Assembly: GCF_004310345.1 (NCBI RefSeq)
Contig: NZ_SISK01000004.1
Coordinates: forward strand, 1-64,000
Source of the DNA: Paracoccus subflavus
GTDB lineage: Bacteria; Pseudomonadota; Alphaproteobacteria; Rhodobacterales; Rhodobacteraceae
Length of the DNA: 64,000 nt
Direction: 5' to 3'
Made by a program: the position numbers and the translations under genes. Below are positions 34,208 to 44,477 of the stretch, one piece after another; within the stretch, counting starts at the first letter, position 1, and each line of letters starts with the position of its first letter. The notes beneath the pieces were generated by a model, which ran no database searches, was not told the origin of the DNA, and was given only the letters and a program-made list of their open reading frames with translations.

Positions 34208-36622
34208 ATGAACGAATTTGCTGCTGCGACCTATCCGGTGCTGCCGTTGCGCGACATCGTGGTGTTTCCCCACATGATCGTTCCGCTGTTCGTAGGACGC
34301 GAGAAATCGGTCCGCGCGCTGGAGGCCGTGATGGAATCGGATACGCCGATCCTGCTGGCTGCGCAAAAGGATGCTTCGGTCGATGAGCCGACCGAGGACG
34401 GGATCTATCGTGCCGGCGTGCTGGCCAATGTGCTGCAACTGCTGAAACTGCCCGACGGCACCGTCAAGGTGCTGGTCGAGGGGCGCGAACGCGTGCAGAT
34501 CACCGGCTTTGTCCCCAATGACGATCATTTCGAGGCGACCGCGATCCTGCTGGCCGAAACGCCAGGTGATCCCGCAACGGTGACGGCCCTGGTCCGCACC
34601 GTGGCCGAGGAGTTCGAGCGGTATGTCAAGGTCCGCAAGAACATCCCCGAAGAAGTGGTGACCGCCGTGGCCGAGGCGCAGGAGCCTGCCAAGCTGGCCG
34701 ACCTGGTGGCAGGCCACATGGGCATCGCCTTGGATCGCAAGCAGGATCTGCTGGATACGCTGGATGTCGCGGAGCGCCTGGAAAAGGTCTATGCCGCCAT
34801 GCAGGGGGAAATGTCGGTCCTGCAGGTCGAGAAGAAGATCAAGTCCCGCGTCAAGACCCAGATGGAGAAGACGCAGCGCGAATATTATCTGAATGAGCAG
34901 ATGAAGGCCATTCAGAAGGAACTGGGCGACGGCGAGGACGGCCAGAACGAGATCGCCGAGCTTGAGGAGCGCATCAAGAACACCAAGTTCAGCAAGGAGG
35001 CCCGCGACAAGGCGGAATCCGAGCTCAAGAAGCTGAAGTCGATGTCGCCGATGTCGGCCGAGGCCACCGTCTCGCGCAACTATCTGGACTGGCTGCTGGC
35101 GCTGCCGTGGGGCGTGAAGTCGCGCACCCGCAAGGATCTGGTCGCGGCGGAAAAGATCCTCGATGCCGATCACTATGGCCTGGAAAAGGTCAAGGAACGG
35201 ATCGTCGAATACCTGGCCGTGCAGACCCGCAGCCAGAAGCTGAAGGGGCCGATCCTGTGCCTGGTCGGACCGCCGGGCGTCGGCAAGACCTCGCTTGGCC
35301 GGTCGGTCGCCAAGGCCACCGGACGCGAGTTCATCCGCATCAGCCTGGGCGGCGTGCGTGACGAATCGGAAATCCGCGGCCATCGGCGGACCTATATCGG
35401 CTCGATGCCGGGCAAGATCATCCAAGCCCTGAAAAAGGCCAAGACCACGAACCCTCTGATCCTGCTGGATGAGATCGACAAGATGGGTCAGGATTTCCGG
35501 GGCGACCCGGCAAGCGCGATGCTCGAGGTGCTGGACCCCGAACAGAACGCGACCTTTGTGGACCACTATCTCGAGGTGGAATACGACCTGTCGAACGTGA
35601 TGTTCGTGACCACGGCCAACAGCTACAACATGCCGGGGCCGCTGTTGGACCGGATGGAGATTATCCCCCTGTCGGGCTATACCGAGGACGAAAAGCGCGA
35701 GATCGCGCGCCAGCACCTGCTGCCCAAGCAGATCGCGGCGAACGGCCTGCGCAAGGCCGAGTTCGAGGTGACCGACGAGGCGCTGACCCATGTGATCCGC
35801 TATTATACGCGGGAAGCCGGGGTGCGGTCGCTGGAGCGCGAGATCGCCAAGCTGGCCCGCAAGGCCGTGACCGAGATCCTGAAGGGTCAGGTCAAGTCCG
35901 TGACCGTGGATGTGGCAAAGGCCGAGGAGTACCTGGGCGTGCGCCGCCACCGCTATGGCTTGGCCGAGAAAGAGGATCAGGTCGGCGTGGTCACGGGCCT
36001 GGCCTGGACCTCGGTCGGGGGCGATTTGCTGCAGATCGAGGCGCTGCGCCTGCCGGGTAAGGGGCGGATGAAGACGACCGGGAAACTGGGCGACGTGATG
36101 AAGGAATCGATTGACGCGGCCTCGAGCTTCGTGCGCTCGATTTCGCCGGAAATCGGGGTAAAGCCGCCGGAATTCGACCGCCGCGACATCCACGTCCACG
36201 TCCCCGAGGGGGCAACTCCCAAGGACGGTCCGTCGGCGGGCATCGCCATGGTCACCTCGGTCGTGTCGGTGATGACCGGCATCCCGGTCCGCAAGGATGT
36301 CGCCATGACCGGCGAGGTCACGCTGCGCGGCAACGTGCTGGCCATCGGCGGCCTGAAGGAAAAGCTGCTGGCAGCACTGCGCGGGGGCATCAAGACGGTG
36401 ATGATCCCGGCCGACAACGAAAAGGATCTTGCCGAGATCCCGGACAACGTGAAGACCGGCCTGACCATCATTCCGGTCAGCAATGTCCGCGAGGTTCTGA
36501 AACATGCCCTGGTGCGGATGCCCGAACCCGTCGAATGGGACGAGGCTGCCGAGGAGGCCGCTCAGGCCGCCCGGACGGCATCGCGCGACACCCTGCCGGG
36601 GGGCAGTGCGGTAGCCCATTGA
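34208..36622 (+). CDS. lon: Lon ATP-dependent protease
   Basis: 804 residues. The N-terminal substrate-recognition domain begins [16 protein letters not shown]. The AAA+ domain has Walker A GPPGVGKT at 354-361 and Walker B LLDEIDKM. The C-terminal protease domain has the Ser-Lys dyad in [11 protein letters not shown] (Ser676) and [10 protein letters not shown]. The serine number is close to the E. coli enzyme (679), so nothing is missing. Lon degrades misfolded and regulatory proteins in the cytosol. The start follows AGAAAGGAACG. Downstream there is a strong terminator. Confidence 0.97.
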   Translation: MNEFAAATYPVLPLRDIVVFPHMIVPLFVGREKSVRALEAVMESDTPILLAAQKDASVDEPTEDGIYRAGVLANVLQLLKLPDGTVKVLVEGRERVQITGFVPNDDHFEATAILLAETPGDPATVTALVRTVAEEFERYVKVRKNIPEEVVTAVAEAQEPAKLADLVAGHMGIALDRKQDLLDTLDVAERLEKVYAAMQGEMSVLQVEKKIKSRVKTQMEKTQREYYLNEQMKAIQKELGDGEDGQNEIAELEERIKNTKFSKEARDKAESELKKLKSMSPMSAEATVSRNYLDWLLALPWGVKSRTRKDLVAAEKILDADHYGLEKVKERIVEYLAVQTRSQKLKGPILCLVGPPGVGKTSLGRSVAKATGREFIRISLGGVRDESEIRGHRRTYIGSMPGKIIQALKKAKTTNPLILLDEIDKMGQDFRGDPASAMLEVLDPEQNATFVDHYLEVEYDLSNVMFVTTANSYNMPGPLLDRMEIIPLSGYTEDEKREIARQHLLPKQIAANGLRKAEFEVTDEALTHVIRYYTREAGVRSLEREIAKLARKAVTEILKGQVKSVTVDVAKAEEYLGVRRHRYGLAEKEDQVGVVTGLAWTSVGGDLLQIEALRLPGKGRMKTTGKLGDVMKESIDAASSFVRSISPEIGVKPPEFDRRDIHVHVPEGATPKDGPSAGIAMVTSVVSVMTGIPVRKDVAMTGEVTLRGNVLAIGGLKEKLLAALRGGIKTVMIPADNEKDLAEIPDNVKTGLTIIPVSNVREVLKHALVRMPEPVEWDEAAEEAAQAARTASRDTLPGGSAVAH

Positions 36623-36676
36623 GCATCGCAAGGGCCGGCAGCTGCGTCGGCCATTTCAGCGGCCGAACGGATCGGA

Positions 36677-36707
36677 AAAGGGGCGCGATTGCCATTCGCG
36701 CCCCTTT
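36677..36707 (+). terminator. Terminator of lon
   Basis: AAAGGGGCGCGA pairs perfectly with TCGCGCCCCTTT around a 7-base loop. It lies 54 bases after the lon stop and 17 bases before the next gene. The T-run is short. Confidence 0.75.
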
Positions 36708-36723
36708 CCTTATGCTTGACGGC

Positions 36724-37122
36724 ATGAACCGTTCGCTTGGCCCCGTCCTTTTTGCTTTCGGCATTTCTGCCGCCTCGCCCGTCATGGCGGAACCCTTGAT
36801 GGGGGTCTGGCAGACCAATCCGGGCCGGGATGGGGGCTTTGGCCATGTGCGGATCGGTCTCTGCGAAGATTCTCTTTGCGGCACTGTTGTGGAAACCTTT
36901 GGCGCCGATGGGCGGCCGATCCGGGCCGACGATCTGGGCGCTGTCATCCTTGAAGGCATCGCGGCGACCGGAAACGGCGGCTATGGCAGGGGGCGCATCA
37001 TCAACCCCGAAACCGGGCGCAGCTACACGGCACGCCTGCGCCTGCAGGGCGACCGCCTGACGGTCGGGGGCTGTATCCTGATGATCTGCCGCGACGCCGG
37101 AACGTGGTGGCGGGTGGACTAG
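36724..37122 (+). CDS. DUF2147-family secreted protein
   Basis: 132 residues with a signal peptide (MNRSLGPVLFAFGISAASPVMA). The mature protein has the DUF2147 pattern: GVWQTNPG, IGLCEDSLCGTVVETF, GGYGRGRIINPETGRSYTARLRL and GGCILMICRDAGTWWRV. The fold is a small beta-barrel thought to be exported. Its two Cys pairs may form disulfides. The function is unknown. An in-frame ATG at 36712 would add four residues. Confidence 0.85.
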   Translation: MNRSLGPVLFAFGISAASPVMAEPLMGVWQTNPGRDGGFGHVRIGLCEDSLCGTVVETFGADGRPIRADDLGAVILEGIAATGNGGYGRGRIINPETGRSYTARLRLQGDRLTVGGCILMICRDAGTWWRVD

Positions 37123-37135
37123 GCTCGCGGTCGCG

Positions 37136-38962
37136 TCATTCCGCCGCGCAGCGCGAGGCCGAGCGCAGCAGATCCGCCAGCGTGCGGCGCAGCACGTCCG
37201 GGCGAAACGGCTTTTGGATCAGCGGCGTATCGGCGAAATCGGCCGGCAGATGTTCGCGGCCATAGCCCGAAACAAAGCAGAACGGAATGCCTTCCTTGCG
37301 CAGCACGACCGCCACGGGATCGACCGGCTCTCCCTTGAGGTTGCCGTCCAGCAGCGCAAGATTGAACCGTTCGGTGACGACCGCGGCCAGGGCGGCCTCG
37401 ACCGAACGGGCCATCGTCACGTTTTTCGCCCCGGCATCCTGCAACTCGGCCTGGATATCCAGGGCGACCAGCGGCTCGTCCTCGACCACAAGGATATTCT
37501 GTCCTGCCAGTCCCGTCTGAACGGCGGCGGGGGCGGGGATGACCATGACCTCGGACGATGCCGGGACGGCCGTGATCGCGGTCACGCCATCGGCCAGCCG
37601 GATGGTCCACTCGACACCCTCGGGACGCCAGTCCACCGAAACGGACCCGTCCTCGCCCCCGGCCACGGCGGCGATCAGGTCCGATCCGAAGCCATGTCCC
37701 TGGGGCGGCGCGACCGGGGGGCCGCCGGTTTCGCGCCAGACCAGCGTGATGCCTGTGCCCGCCAGTGTCCAAGACAGATGAACCGCCCCCCCCGGAACGC
37801 TGAGAGCGCCATACTTGCCGGCGTTGGTTCCCAGTTCATGAAGCGCAAGGGCCATCCGCAGCATCGTTTCGGGGGCAAGCTCCACGGCCGGACCGTCGCG
37901 GTGCAGCCGTTCGCCGTCCAGCGTTCCTGCGCGGATCTGATCGTCGATCAACTGGTCCAGCGGGGCGCTGGACCAGGTCGAATCCGACAGGATCGAATGC
38001 GCGCGGGACAGGGCCTGAAGCCGGCCCGAGAAACCCTTTCGGAAATCGTCCAGACTTTGTGCCCGGCGCAGGCCCTGACGCGCGATCGCCTGCACATTTG
38101 CCAAGGTGTTCTTGATCCGGTGATTGAGTTCGCGGATCAACAGCGACCGCACCTCCTCGGCCTGCTTGCGTTCGCCGATGTCGAGGATTTGCAGCGACAG
38201 GGTCCGCCGCCCCCCGTTGCCCAGGATCGAGCCATACACCTCGCAGGGGATCGGCCCGCGCGCGGTATGGCTGAGGGGCATCTCGCCGGAATGGCGGGCG
38301 GTGCTGTTGTCTACGGCCAGCCAGCCCCGCATCGTGTCGGCCTGCGCCGCATCCAGCCAGCCGTTTTCCGTGGCGGGGCGCCCCAAAAGGCTGTTCGCCG
38401 GCCATCCGAACATCCGCTCGGCGCCCTGTGACCAGTCGGCGACCGTCAAATCGTCATTCAGCGTCACAAAGGCCAGGGGAGAGTTGTCGGTATGGGCGCG
38501 CAGAAGATCGGCGGCACGGTCGCGGTCCAGCGCGATCCGGCGCATCTCGTCGCGCTGCCGTTGCAGATCCTTGGCCTGGCGACCGATCCGAAAAAACACC
38601 TCGGCCTTGGACTTGAGGATCAGGGGGTCGATGGGCTTGACGATATAGTCCACCGCCCCGGCCTCGTATCCGCGAAAGCGGCGCGTCTCGTCCCGGTCGG
38701 CGGCGGTGACGAAAATGATCGGAATGGGGCGGGTGCGTTCGGTGGATCGCATCAGCTCGGCCAGTTCGTAGCCGTCGGTACCGGGCATCTGCACGTCCAG
38801 AAAGGCAAGGGCATAATCATGCACCAGCATCAGTTCCAGCGCCTCGGCCGCCGAATGGGCATGATCGACGATCAGGCCGTCCCGCTGCAGCAAAGCGTCA
38901 AGCGCCGTGATGTTTTCGGCAACATCGTCAACGACCAGAAAGCGAATGGAACTGTCAGGCAT
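37136..38962 (-). CDS. Hybrid HWE-type histidine kinase with receivers at both ends
   Basis: 608 residues. Order: receiver (about 1-130; phospho-acceptor Asp56 in LAFLDVQMPGTDG), PAS (about 165-260), HWE/HisKA_2 kinase with His281 in ELNHRIKNTLANV and the family WxE motif in TLVWRETGGPP, then a second receiver (about 480-600) opening ILVVEDEPLVALDI. In that C-terminal receiver the acceptor region reads LALLDGNLKG. HWE kinases are common in alphaproteobacteria and often feed stress or light responses. It is the last gene of a coupled operon, overlapping cheR by 8 bases. Confidence 0.88.
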   Translation of the reverse strand: MPDSSIRFLVVDDVAENITALDALLQRDGLIVDHAHSAAEALELMLVHDYALAFLDVQMPGTDGYELAELMRSTERTRPIPIIFVTAADRDETRRFRGYEAGAVDYIVKPIDPLILKSKAEVFFRIGRQAKDLQRQRDEMRRIALDRDRAADLLRAHTDNSPLAFVTLNDDLTVADWSQGAERMFGWPANSLLGRPATENGWLDAAQADTMRGWLAVDNSTARHSGEMPLSHTARGPIPCEVYGSILGNGGRRTLSLQILDIGERKQAEEVRSLLIRELNHRIKNTLANVQAIARQGLRRAQSLDDFRKGFSGRLQALSRAHSILSDSTWSSAPLDQLIDDQIRAGTLDGERLHRDGPAVELAPETMLRMALALHELGTNAGKYGALSVPGGAVHLSWTLAGTGITLVWRETGGPPVAPPQGHGFGSDLIAAVAGGEDGSVSVDWRPEGVEWTIRLADGVTAITAVPASSEVMVIPAPAAVQTGLAGQNILVVEDEPLVALDIQAELQDAGAKNVTMARSVEAALAAVVTERFNLALLDGNLKGEPVDPVAVVLRKEGIPFCFVSGYGREHLPADFADTPLIQKPFRPDVLRRTLADLLRSASRCAAE

Positions 38963-39815
38963 GAATACTCTCGTCGGCAGCGATGCGGCGCCAGATCCGC
39001 GCGGGTTCATCAAAGGCCGCGAAACATCGCGCATGAGGCGAAAAGCGCAACGTTTCGTGCGAGCCAAGTCCCAGGAACCCGTCCCGGGCAAGGGATTCGG
39101 CGAACAGCCCCAGGGCGCGATCCTGCAAGGGCGTGTCGAAATAGATCAGGACATTGCGGCAGGACACCAGATGCACCTCGGAGAACACCTGGTCGGTGGC
39201 CAGGTTGTGTTCGGTAAAGACAGTTCTTTCGCGCAGACTTCGATCAAAGGCGACGCGTCCATAGGCCGCGGTGTAATGGTCGGCAAGGCTGCCCGTGCCT
39301 CCGGCCTGCTGATAATTGCGGGAAAAGGACGGCAGGCGGTCGATGGGATAGACCCCGGCCTCGGCATGGGCGAGGGCCCGGCCGTTGATTTCGGTCGCAT
39401 AGAAAAGGGTGCGGTCGAACAGCCCTTCCTCGCGGAACAGGATCGCAAGGGAATACAGTTCCTCGCCCTCGGCACATCCCGCCACCCAGACCTTGAGCGA
39501 GGGGAAGGTCCGCAGATACGGGATCACGTTGCAGCGCAGGGCCAGGTAATAGTCGGGATCGCGGAACAGTTCGCTGACCTGCACGGTCATGGCGTCGATC
39601 ACATCGGGCAGGATCGAGCCGTCGCGCAAGAGCCGCCCCTGAAGGTCCGACAGCGTCTTGCAGCCCAGCCGTTCGCGCGCAAGATCCGCCCGCCGCACCA
39701 GCGAGGCGCGGCTGTATGACCGAAAGTCGTAATGCCAGCGACGGTGCAGCGCCTCGAGAAACAGATCCAGTTCGATGCCTTCGGCCGGTCCCGCCGCGAT
39801 CGGGGCCGGCGTCAT
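38955..39815 (-). CDS. CheR-type protein-glutamate methyltransferase
   Basis: 286 residues. The N-terminal all-alpha CheR_N domain (FRSYSRASLVRRADLARERLG) is followed by the SAM-binding domain with VWVAGCAEGEELYSLAILF (motif I) and EVHLVSCRNVLIYFD (motif IV). It would methylate glutamates in a receptor or similar protein. No chemoreceptor, cheB or cheA gene is in the window. The ATG overlaps the stop of the upstream hybrid kinase by four bases and its end overlaps the HWE kinase, so all three are co-translated. It probably acts in a signalling pathway unrelated to flagella. Confidence 0.88.
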   Translation of the reverse strand: MTPAPIAAGPAEGIELDLFLEALHRRWHYDFRSYSRASLVRRADLARERLGCKTLSDLQGRLLRDGSILPDVIDAMTVQVSELFRDPDYYLALRCNVIPYLRTFPSLKVWVAGCAEGEELYSLAILFREEGLFDRTLFYATEINGRALAHAEAGVYPIDRLPSFSRNYQQAGGTGSLADHYTAAYGRVAFDRSLRERTVFTEHNLATDQVFSEVHLVSCRNVLIYFDTPLQDRALGLFAESLARDGFLGLGSHETLRFSPHARCFAAFDEPARIWRRIAADESIHA

Positions 39816-42800
39816 CGCGGCATCCAGACGCGGGTCAGCGACAACAGCTTGTCCACATCCAGCGGCTTGGACAGATAGTCGTTGGCGCCCGCCTCGATGC
39901 AGCGGCTCTGATCCTCGGGCATGGCCTTGGCCGTCAGCATGATGATGGGCAGCGTCTTCCAGCGGTCGATCTTGCGGATCTCGCGCGTGGCGGTCAGGCC
40001 ATCCATTTCCGGCATCATCACGTCCATCAGAACCAGATCGACGCGTGGCGCGGCGCCGTCATTGATCCGGGCCAGCGCATCGATCGCCTCGCGACCGTTC
40101 CGCGCGATCTGGACGGTGGCGCCATGGGGTTCGAACACGCCGGTAAGGGCATAGATGTTGCGGATGTCGTCCTCGACCACCAGAATGCGGCGGCCTTCCA
40201 ACTGGTCGTCGCGGTTCAGCGACGCCGCCAGCATCTGCCGCTGTCGTTCGGGCAGTTCGGATACGACCTGATGCAGGAACAGCGTCACCTCATTCACCAG
40301 GCGCTCGGGCGATTTGGCGCCCTTGATGATGATGGACTTTGAATAACGGCGCAGCCGCGCCTCCTCGGCATCGTCCAGCGCGCGGGCGGTATAGACGATC
40401 ACCGGCGGAAAGGCCGATGCGCTGTCGGCGTCAAGCTGTTCCAGAACGTCAAGGCCCGATGCATCCGGCAGCGTCATGTCCAGAACGATGCAGTCCACGG
40501 TCGTGTTGCGGCAGACGGCAAGCGCCTCGGCGGCGGTGCCGACGCCGATGGTTTCGACCTCGTCGTTGCCCAAAAGAGCGCGCAGACCCTCCATCTGTGC
40601 CGGATCGTCCTCGACGATCAGCACCCGGCGCGACCGACCCTCGAGCCGATGTTCCAGATTGCGGATCGCCGTCTTGAGCTGGTCGCGGGCCACGGGCTTG
40701 AGAAGATAGCCCACGGCACCCTGGGACAGGGCCGCTTGCGTGTAGTCCTGGGCCGAGATGACGTGAACGGGGATGTGGCGCGTCGTGGTATCGCGTTTCA
40801 GCCGGTCCAGGGCCGACAGTCCGGAGTGATCGGGCAGGTGGATGTCCAGGACGATGGCCTGGGGGCGGAACCGCCGGGCCGCAGGCACGGCATGGTCGGC
40901 CCGGTCCACGCAGACGCAGCGAAAGCCCAGTTCGCGGGCCAGATCGCACAGAATGCCGGCAAAGGCGGGATCATCCTCGATCACCAGCATGACCCGGTCG
41001 CCGGGCTGGATGGTGTCGCGGTCGTCGGTCAGACCGGACAGCACCGCAAGATCGACCTCCTCCGACGCAGGGCCGGACAGGGCCGCGGCGGGCTTTGGCG
41101 CGGGCAGGGGGGACGGGCCATCGGCGGGGCGGTCCGTTGTCTTGGGCAGGATCAGCGTGAAGGTGCTGCCGCGTCCCTGGGCACTGTCCAGGACGATCCG
41201 TCCGCCCAGCCGGTCCGCCAGTTGGCGCGAGATCGACAGGCCCAACCCCGTGCCGCCAAAACGCCGCGAAATGGTGCCGTCGGCTTGGCGGAAGGCCTCG
41301 AAAACCGTATCCTGCTGGTCCGGATCGATGCCTATTCCGGTGTCGATTACCGAAAAGGCGATATTGTCGCCATCCGGGGCGACGCGCAGGGTCACCTGGC
41401 CGCGTTCCGTGAACTTGATCGCGTTCGACAGGAAATTGCGCAAGACCTGTTCCAGCCGCGTGGCGTCGGTCCAGACCGGGGGGGTCGTGGGCGCGATGTC
41501 GGCCGAAAACCCCAGTCCCTTGCTGCGGGCTTGTTCTTCGAAGGCACGCATCAGCTTTCGGACGACGGCGGCGGGATCCACCTCGTCCGGCGTCATGTCC
41601 ATGCGCCCGGCCTCGATCTTGGACAGGTCCAGAATGTCGTTGATCAGAACCAGCAAGTCCTTGCCCGAGCTTTCGATCGTTTCCGCCCAACGGACCTGTT
41701 CGCCGGTCAGCGTTCCGCCGCGGTTTTCCGCCAAAAGCCGTGCCATGATCAAAAGGGCATTCAGCGGTGTGCGCAGTTCGTGGGACATGTTGGCCACGAA
41801 TTCGGACTTGTAGCGGCTTTCGCGCGCCAGTTCCGCCGTGCGCGTTTCAAGGTCCCGGCGGGACCGGGCCAGGGCGTCGCGCTGGTTTTCCAGTTCCTGG
41901 GTCTGGCTTTCAAGCTGGGTGTTCTGCTGTTCCAGTTCGGCCTGCTGGTCCTCGAGCCGTCGCTGGTTGTCCAGCAGGGCGCTGCTTTGCTCGGAAAGCT
42001 CCTCGTTGGCGGCGGCCAATTCCTCGGTCTGGCTTCGCAGTTCCTCGGCCTGGTGGCGGGTTTCCTGAAGCAGGTCGTGAAGGCGATGACGGTACAGGGC
42101 CGATTGCAAGGCCAAGGCGATGCGTTCGCCGGCGCGGTCCAGCAGATCCGCAACCCCCTTGGCGGGCGGCCCGCCAAAGCCGAACTCCATCACCCCTTCG
42201 GAATGGCCTCCCTGACGAAGCGGCACGATCAGGGCATGGGCGGCACGCCCGCCCGCCAGTCCCGACCGCCAGCCAAGCGACTGTTCCGCCGTCAGGGTCA
42301 GGGTCGCCGGCCGATTTTCGTTCAGGCAGCGCAGCAAATGGCCGTCGGTGACGGTTTCGCGGTCGGACAATGCCGTCCGATCGACCCCCCAGTCTGCCAG
42401 CCTCTGCAACCTGCCCGACTGCGCCGAATACAGAACCGCGGCCCGCGCGCCGGTCCGTCCGGCAAGCACCGACAGAACCTTGTCGCCCAACTGCTGGGCG
42501 GTCAGATCGCCCTGAACGGCGTCCGAAACGGCGAATTCCCCGGACTTCAGCCAAGATTCGCGCTTTGCAGCCTCGCGATTGCGGATCAGAATCCGCAGGG
42601 CCAGACCAAGCCCCAGATACAGAATGCTGGCCGTCAAACGATTTCTGGCTTCGATCTGCGGGGCGATCCCCCCATCGTTCAGGGCAAAGGCCAGCCCCAT
42701 AAAAAGGCAGGATGCTGCTGCGATAGCCAGAGGCAGGACGGCCAGCCGCATGGCGGCACCCAGGGAAATCGGCAGGATATACAACAGCCAGACCGCATTT

Positions 42801-42889
42801 CCCAACGGGGCTGTCAGGTCAAGGGCCAGCACGCCGACCATGGCGGCGGCGATCACGGCGAGGATCGCCATGTCCTGGGTCTTTGTCAC
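39812..42889 (-). CDS. Large hybrid histidine kinase with GAF, coiled coil and three receivers
   Basis: 1025 residues. Membrane segments are at about residues 8-105 (four helices), then GAF (about 125-270), then a long heptad-rich coiled coil (about 275-355). HisKA has His370 in FVANMSHELRTPLN. The HATPase_c domain has NFLSNAIKFT, DTGIGID and GGTGLGLSIS. Three receiver domains follow: MLVIEDDPAFAG with VLDIHLPDHSG, VLIVEDDPAQMEG with VLDMTLPDASG, and ILVVEDDIRNIYA with LMDVMMPEMDG. No HPt domain is present. This plan is an environmental stress phosphorelay. The gene heads the CheR/HWE operon and is divergent from the DUF2382 genes. Confidence 0.9.
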   Translation of the reverse strand: MTKTQDMAILAVIAAAMVGVLALDLTAPLGNAVWLLYILPISLGAAMRLAVLPLAIAAASCLFMGLAFALNDGGIAPQIEARNRLTASILYLGLGLALRILIRNREAAKRESWLKSGEFAVSDAVQGDLTAQQLGDKVLSVLAGRTGARAAVLYSAQSGRLQRLADWGVDRTALSDRETVTDGHLLRCLNENRPATLTLTAEQSLGWRSGLAGGRAAHALIVPLRQGGHSEGVMEFGFGGPPAKGVADLLDRAGERIALALQSALYRHRLHDLLQETRHQAEELRSQTEELAAANEELSEQSSALLDNQRRLEDQQAELEQQNTQLESQTQELENQRDALARSRRDLETRTAELARESRYKSEFVANMSHELRTPLNALLIMARLLAENRGGTLTGEQVRWAETIESSGKDLLVLINDILDLSKIEAGRMDMTPDEVDPAAVVRKLMRAFEEQARSKGLGFSADIAPTTPPVWTDATRLEQVLRNFLSNAIKFTERGQVTLRVAPDGDNIAFSVIDTGIGIDPDQQDTVFEAFRQADGTISRRFGGTGLGLSISRQLADRLGGRIVLDSAQGRGSTFTLILPKTTDRPADGPSPLPAPKPAAALSGPASEEVDLAVLSGLTDDRDTIQPGDRVMLVIEDDPAFAGILCDLARELGFRCVCVDRADHAVPAARRFRPQAIVLDIHLPDHSGLSALDRLKRDTTTRHIPVHVISAQDYTQAALSQGAVGYLLKPVARDQLKTAIRNLEHRLEGRSRRVLIVEDDPAQMEGLRALLGNDEVETIGVGTAAEALAVCRNTTVDCIVLDMTLPDASGLDVLEQLDADSASAFPPVIVYTARALDDAEEARLRRYSKSIIIKGAKSPERLVNEVTLFLHQVVSELPERQRQMLAASLNRDDQLEGRRILVVEDDIRNIYALTGVFEPHGATVQIARNGREAIDALARINDGAAPRVDLVLMDVMMPEMDGLTATREIRKIDRWKTLPIIMLTAKAMPEDQSRCIEAGANDYLSKPLDVDKLLSLTRVWMPR

Positions 42890-43113
42890 AATCTCTCCTG
42901 CAGGGGCGCCCGTTATATGGAGGCCTCATAACAATCCGTGTCGTATGCGTCAGGTTCCCCGATCGCTTGCATTTTCCGGATCAGGACAGGGGATGCCCAG
43001 GCGCAAAGACACAGGCCCGTGCAATCTTTGTTTGTTCCGGGCCTCGCAATCCGTTTCGTCTGGAACGCATTGCGGCGGGGGCCGTTGTTGCAGGCAGACC
43101 ACAGGGGGTCAGG

Positions 43114-43548
43114 ATGCCTGACGAAATGCAGATCGGACCCATTCCGGTTGTCGAGGAAACGGCCTTGGTGACAACGCGCAAGGTCGTCACCGGCCGCGTC
43201 CGGATCGAAACCCGGACCGAGGAGATCACCCAGTCCCTTGCGACCGACCTTCTCAGTTCCGAGGTCGAGGTGATCCGGGTGCCGGTCGGCCGGACGGTCG
43301 AGGCGGTTCCCGATGTATCCGAGAACGGCGACCTGACCATCATTCCCGTGGTCGAAGAACGCCTTGTGGTGACGCGCGAACTGTATCTCCGCGAGGAGAT
43401 TCACATTCGCCGCGTCGAACGCAGGGAAACCATCGACGTGCCTGTCACGACACGTCGCCAAACCGCCCGGATCGAGCGGCTGTCCCCCGACGGGGACTTA
43501 CTCGAGCCGGACCAATCACCTAGCAAGGATGATGATGATGACCTATGA
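43114..43548 (+). CDS. DUF2382 (YsnF-like) domain protein, short form
   Basis: 144 residues from ATG 43114. It is built of the DUF2382 repeat: PVVEETALVTTRKVVTGRVR, then PVVEERLVVTRELYLREEIH, and ETIDVPVTTRR. The charged, strand-rich repeats form an extracytoplasmic-like or stress-associated fold of unknown function. The acidic tail ends DDDDDL. The stop overlaps the next gene's start region by 20 bases, so they are coupled. Both are divergent from the hybrid kinase operon with a ~225-base gap. Confidence 0.85.
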   Translation: MPDEMQIGPIPVVEETALVTTRKVVTGRVRIETRTEEITQSLATDLLSSEVEVIRVPVGRTVEAVPDVSENGDLTIIPVVEERLVVTRELYLREEIHIRRVERRETIDVPVTTRRQTARIERLSPDGDLLEPDQSPSKDDDDDL

Positions 43549-44458
43549 CAACGACGCCGGCGCCTCTGGCAACCGCTCTGTTTCCGCGATGTTCGACAGT
43601 CAGGCCGACGCGCAGCGCGCCGTGGACCGGCTGGTCGAGGCGGGCATTCCCACCGGGCGCATCCGTCAGGTCGCAGGCGAGGCCGGTTCGACCGCGACGC
43701 GGGTCGATGACCAGGACAAGGGTTTCTGGGACGGCCTCGCCGATTTCTTCTTTCCCGACGAGGACCGCTATACCTATGCCGAGGGTCTGTCACGCGGCGG
43801 ATGCCTGGTCACGGTGACGGGCCTGAGCGGGTCCGAATACGAAACCGCCCTCGATATTCTGGATGACGAGGGCAGCATCGATCTGAACGAACGCGAGGCA
43901 AACTGGCGGTCCGAGGGCTGGGGCGGCTACGAGGCCAGCAGCTATGCGACGGGCACAGGCACCCCCCGTGGCGCCGTGGCCGGCGGCTATGACGACATGG
44001 CGACCATGCGTCGCGATGCCCTCCGCGATAACGACGTGACTGGCAATGACGAAAGCATTCCCGTCGTCGAGGAAAGCCTGCGCGTGGGCAAGCGCGAAAC
44101 CGGCCATGGCCGCGTCCGGGTGCGGGCCTATACCGTCGAGGAGCCGGTCAGCGAAACCGTCGACCTGCGCGAACAGCATGTCGAGATCGAGCGTCGCCCG
44201 GTCGATCGCGCCGTCTCGGCGGCCGATGCCTTCCAGGACCGCACCATCGAGGCCGAGGAATACCGCGAGGAAGCGGTGGTCCAGAAGGAAGCCCGGGTGG
44301 TCGAGGAGATCGGCCTGCGCAAGACCACGGACACCCGTCGGGAAACCGTGACGGACACCGTCCGCCACACCGAGGTCGAAATCGAGAAGGACGGGGATAT
44401 GGACCGCGACGGCGTGGAGGGCGGCGTGCGCCGCGACATGGATCGCGACCGGATCTGA
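43529..44458 (+). CDS. DUF2382 (YsnF/AvaK-like) domain protein, long form
   Basis: 309 residues. The N-terminal ~90 residues form a ferredoxin-like repeat domain (SVSAMFDSQADAQRAVDRLV...RGGCLVTVTGL) as in YsnF and general-stress proteins. A Gly/Ala-rich linker follows, then DUF2382 (IPVVEESLRVGKRETGHGRV...VDLREQHVEIERRPVDR). The end is acidic and repetitive (EIEKDGDMDRDG). Four tandem ATGs (43529, 43532, 43535, 43538) precede TYDN; the AGGATG before them could serve as ribosome site for the last. These proteins are associated with envelope or desiccation stress in other bacteria. Confidence 0.85.
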   Translation: MMMMTYDNDAGASGNRSVSAMFDSQADAQRAVDRLVEAGIPTGRIRQVAGEAGSTATRVDDQDKGFWDGLADFFFPDEDRYTYAEGLSRGGCLVTVTGLSGSEYETALDILDDEGSIDLNEREANWRSEGWGGYEASSYATGTGTPRGAVAGGYDDMATMRRDALRDNDVTGNDESIPVVEESLRVGKRETGHGRVRVRAYTVEEPVSETVDLREQHVEIERRPVDRAVSAADAFQDRTIEAEEYREEAVVQKEARVVEEIGLRKTTDTRRETVTDTVRHTEVEIEKDGDMDRDGVEGGVRRDMDRDRI

Positions 44459-44477
44459 TCGTTCCAAGATATATGGA

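Noticed and set aside
34064..36631. An 855-codon minus-strand frame
   Set aside because: Antisense to lon, composition biased to His, Gly, Arg and Gln; no domain.
40649..42931. A 760-codon plus-strand frame
   Set aside because: Antisense to the large hybrid kinase, whose domains are all recognisable.
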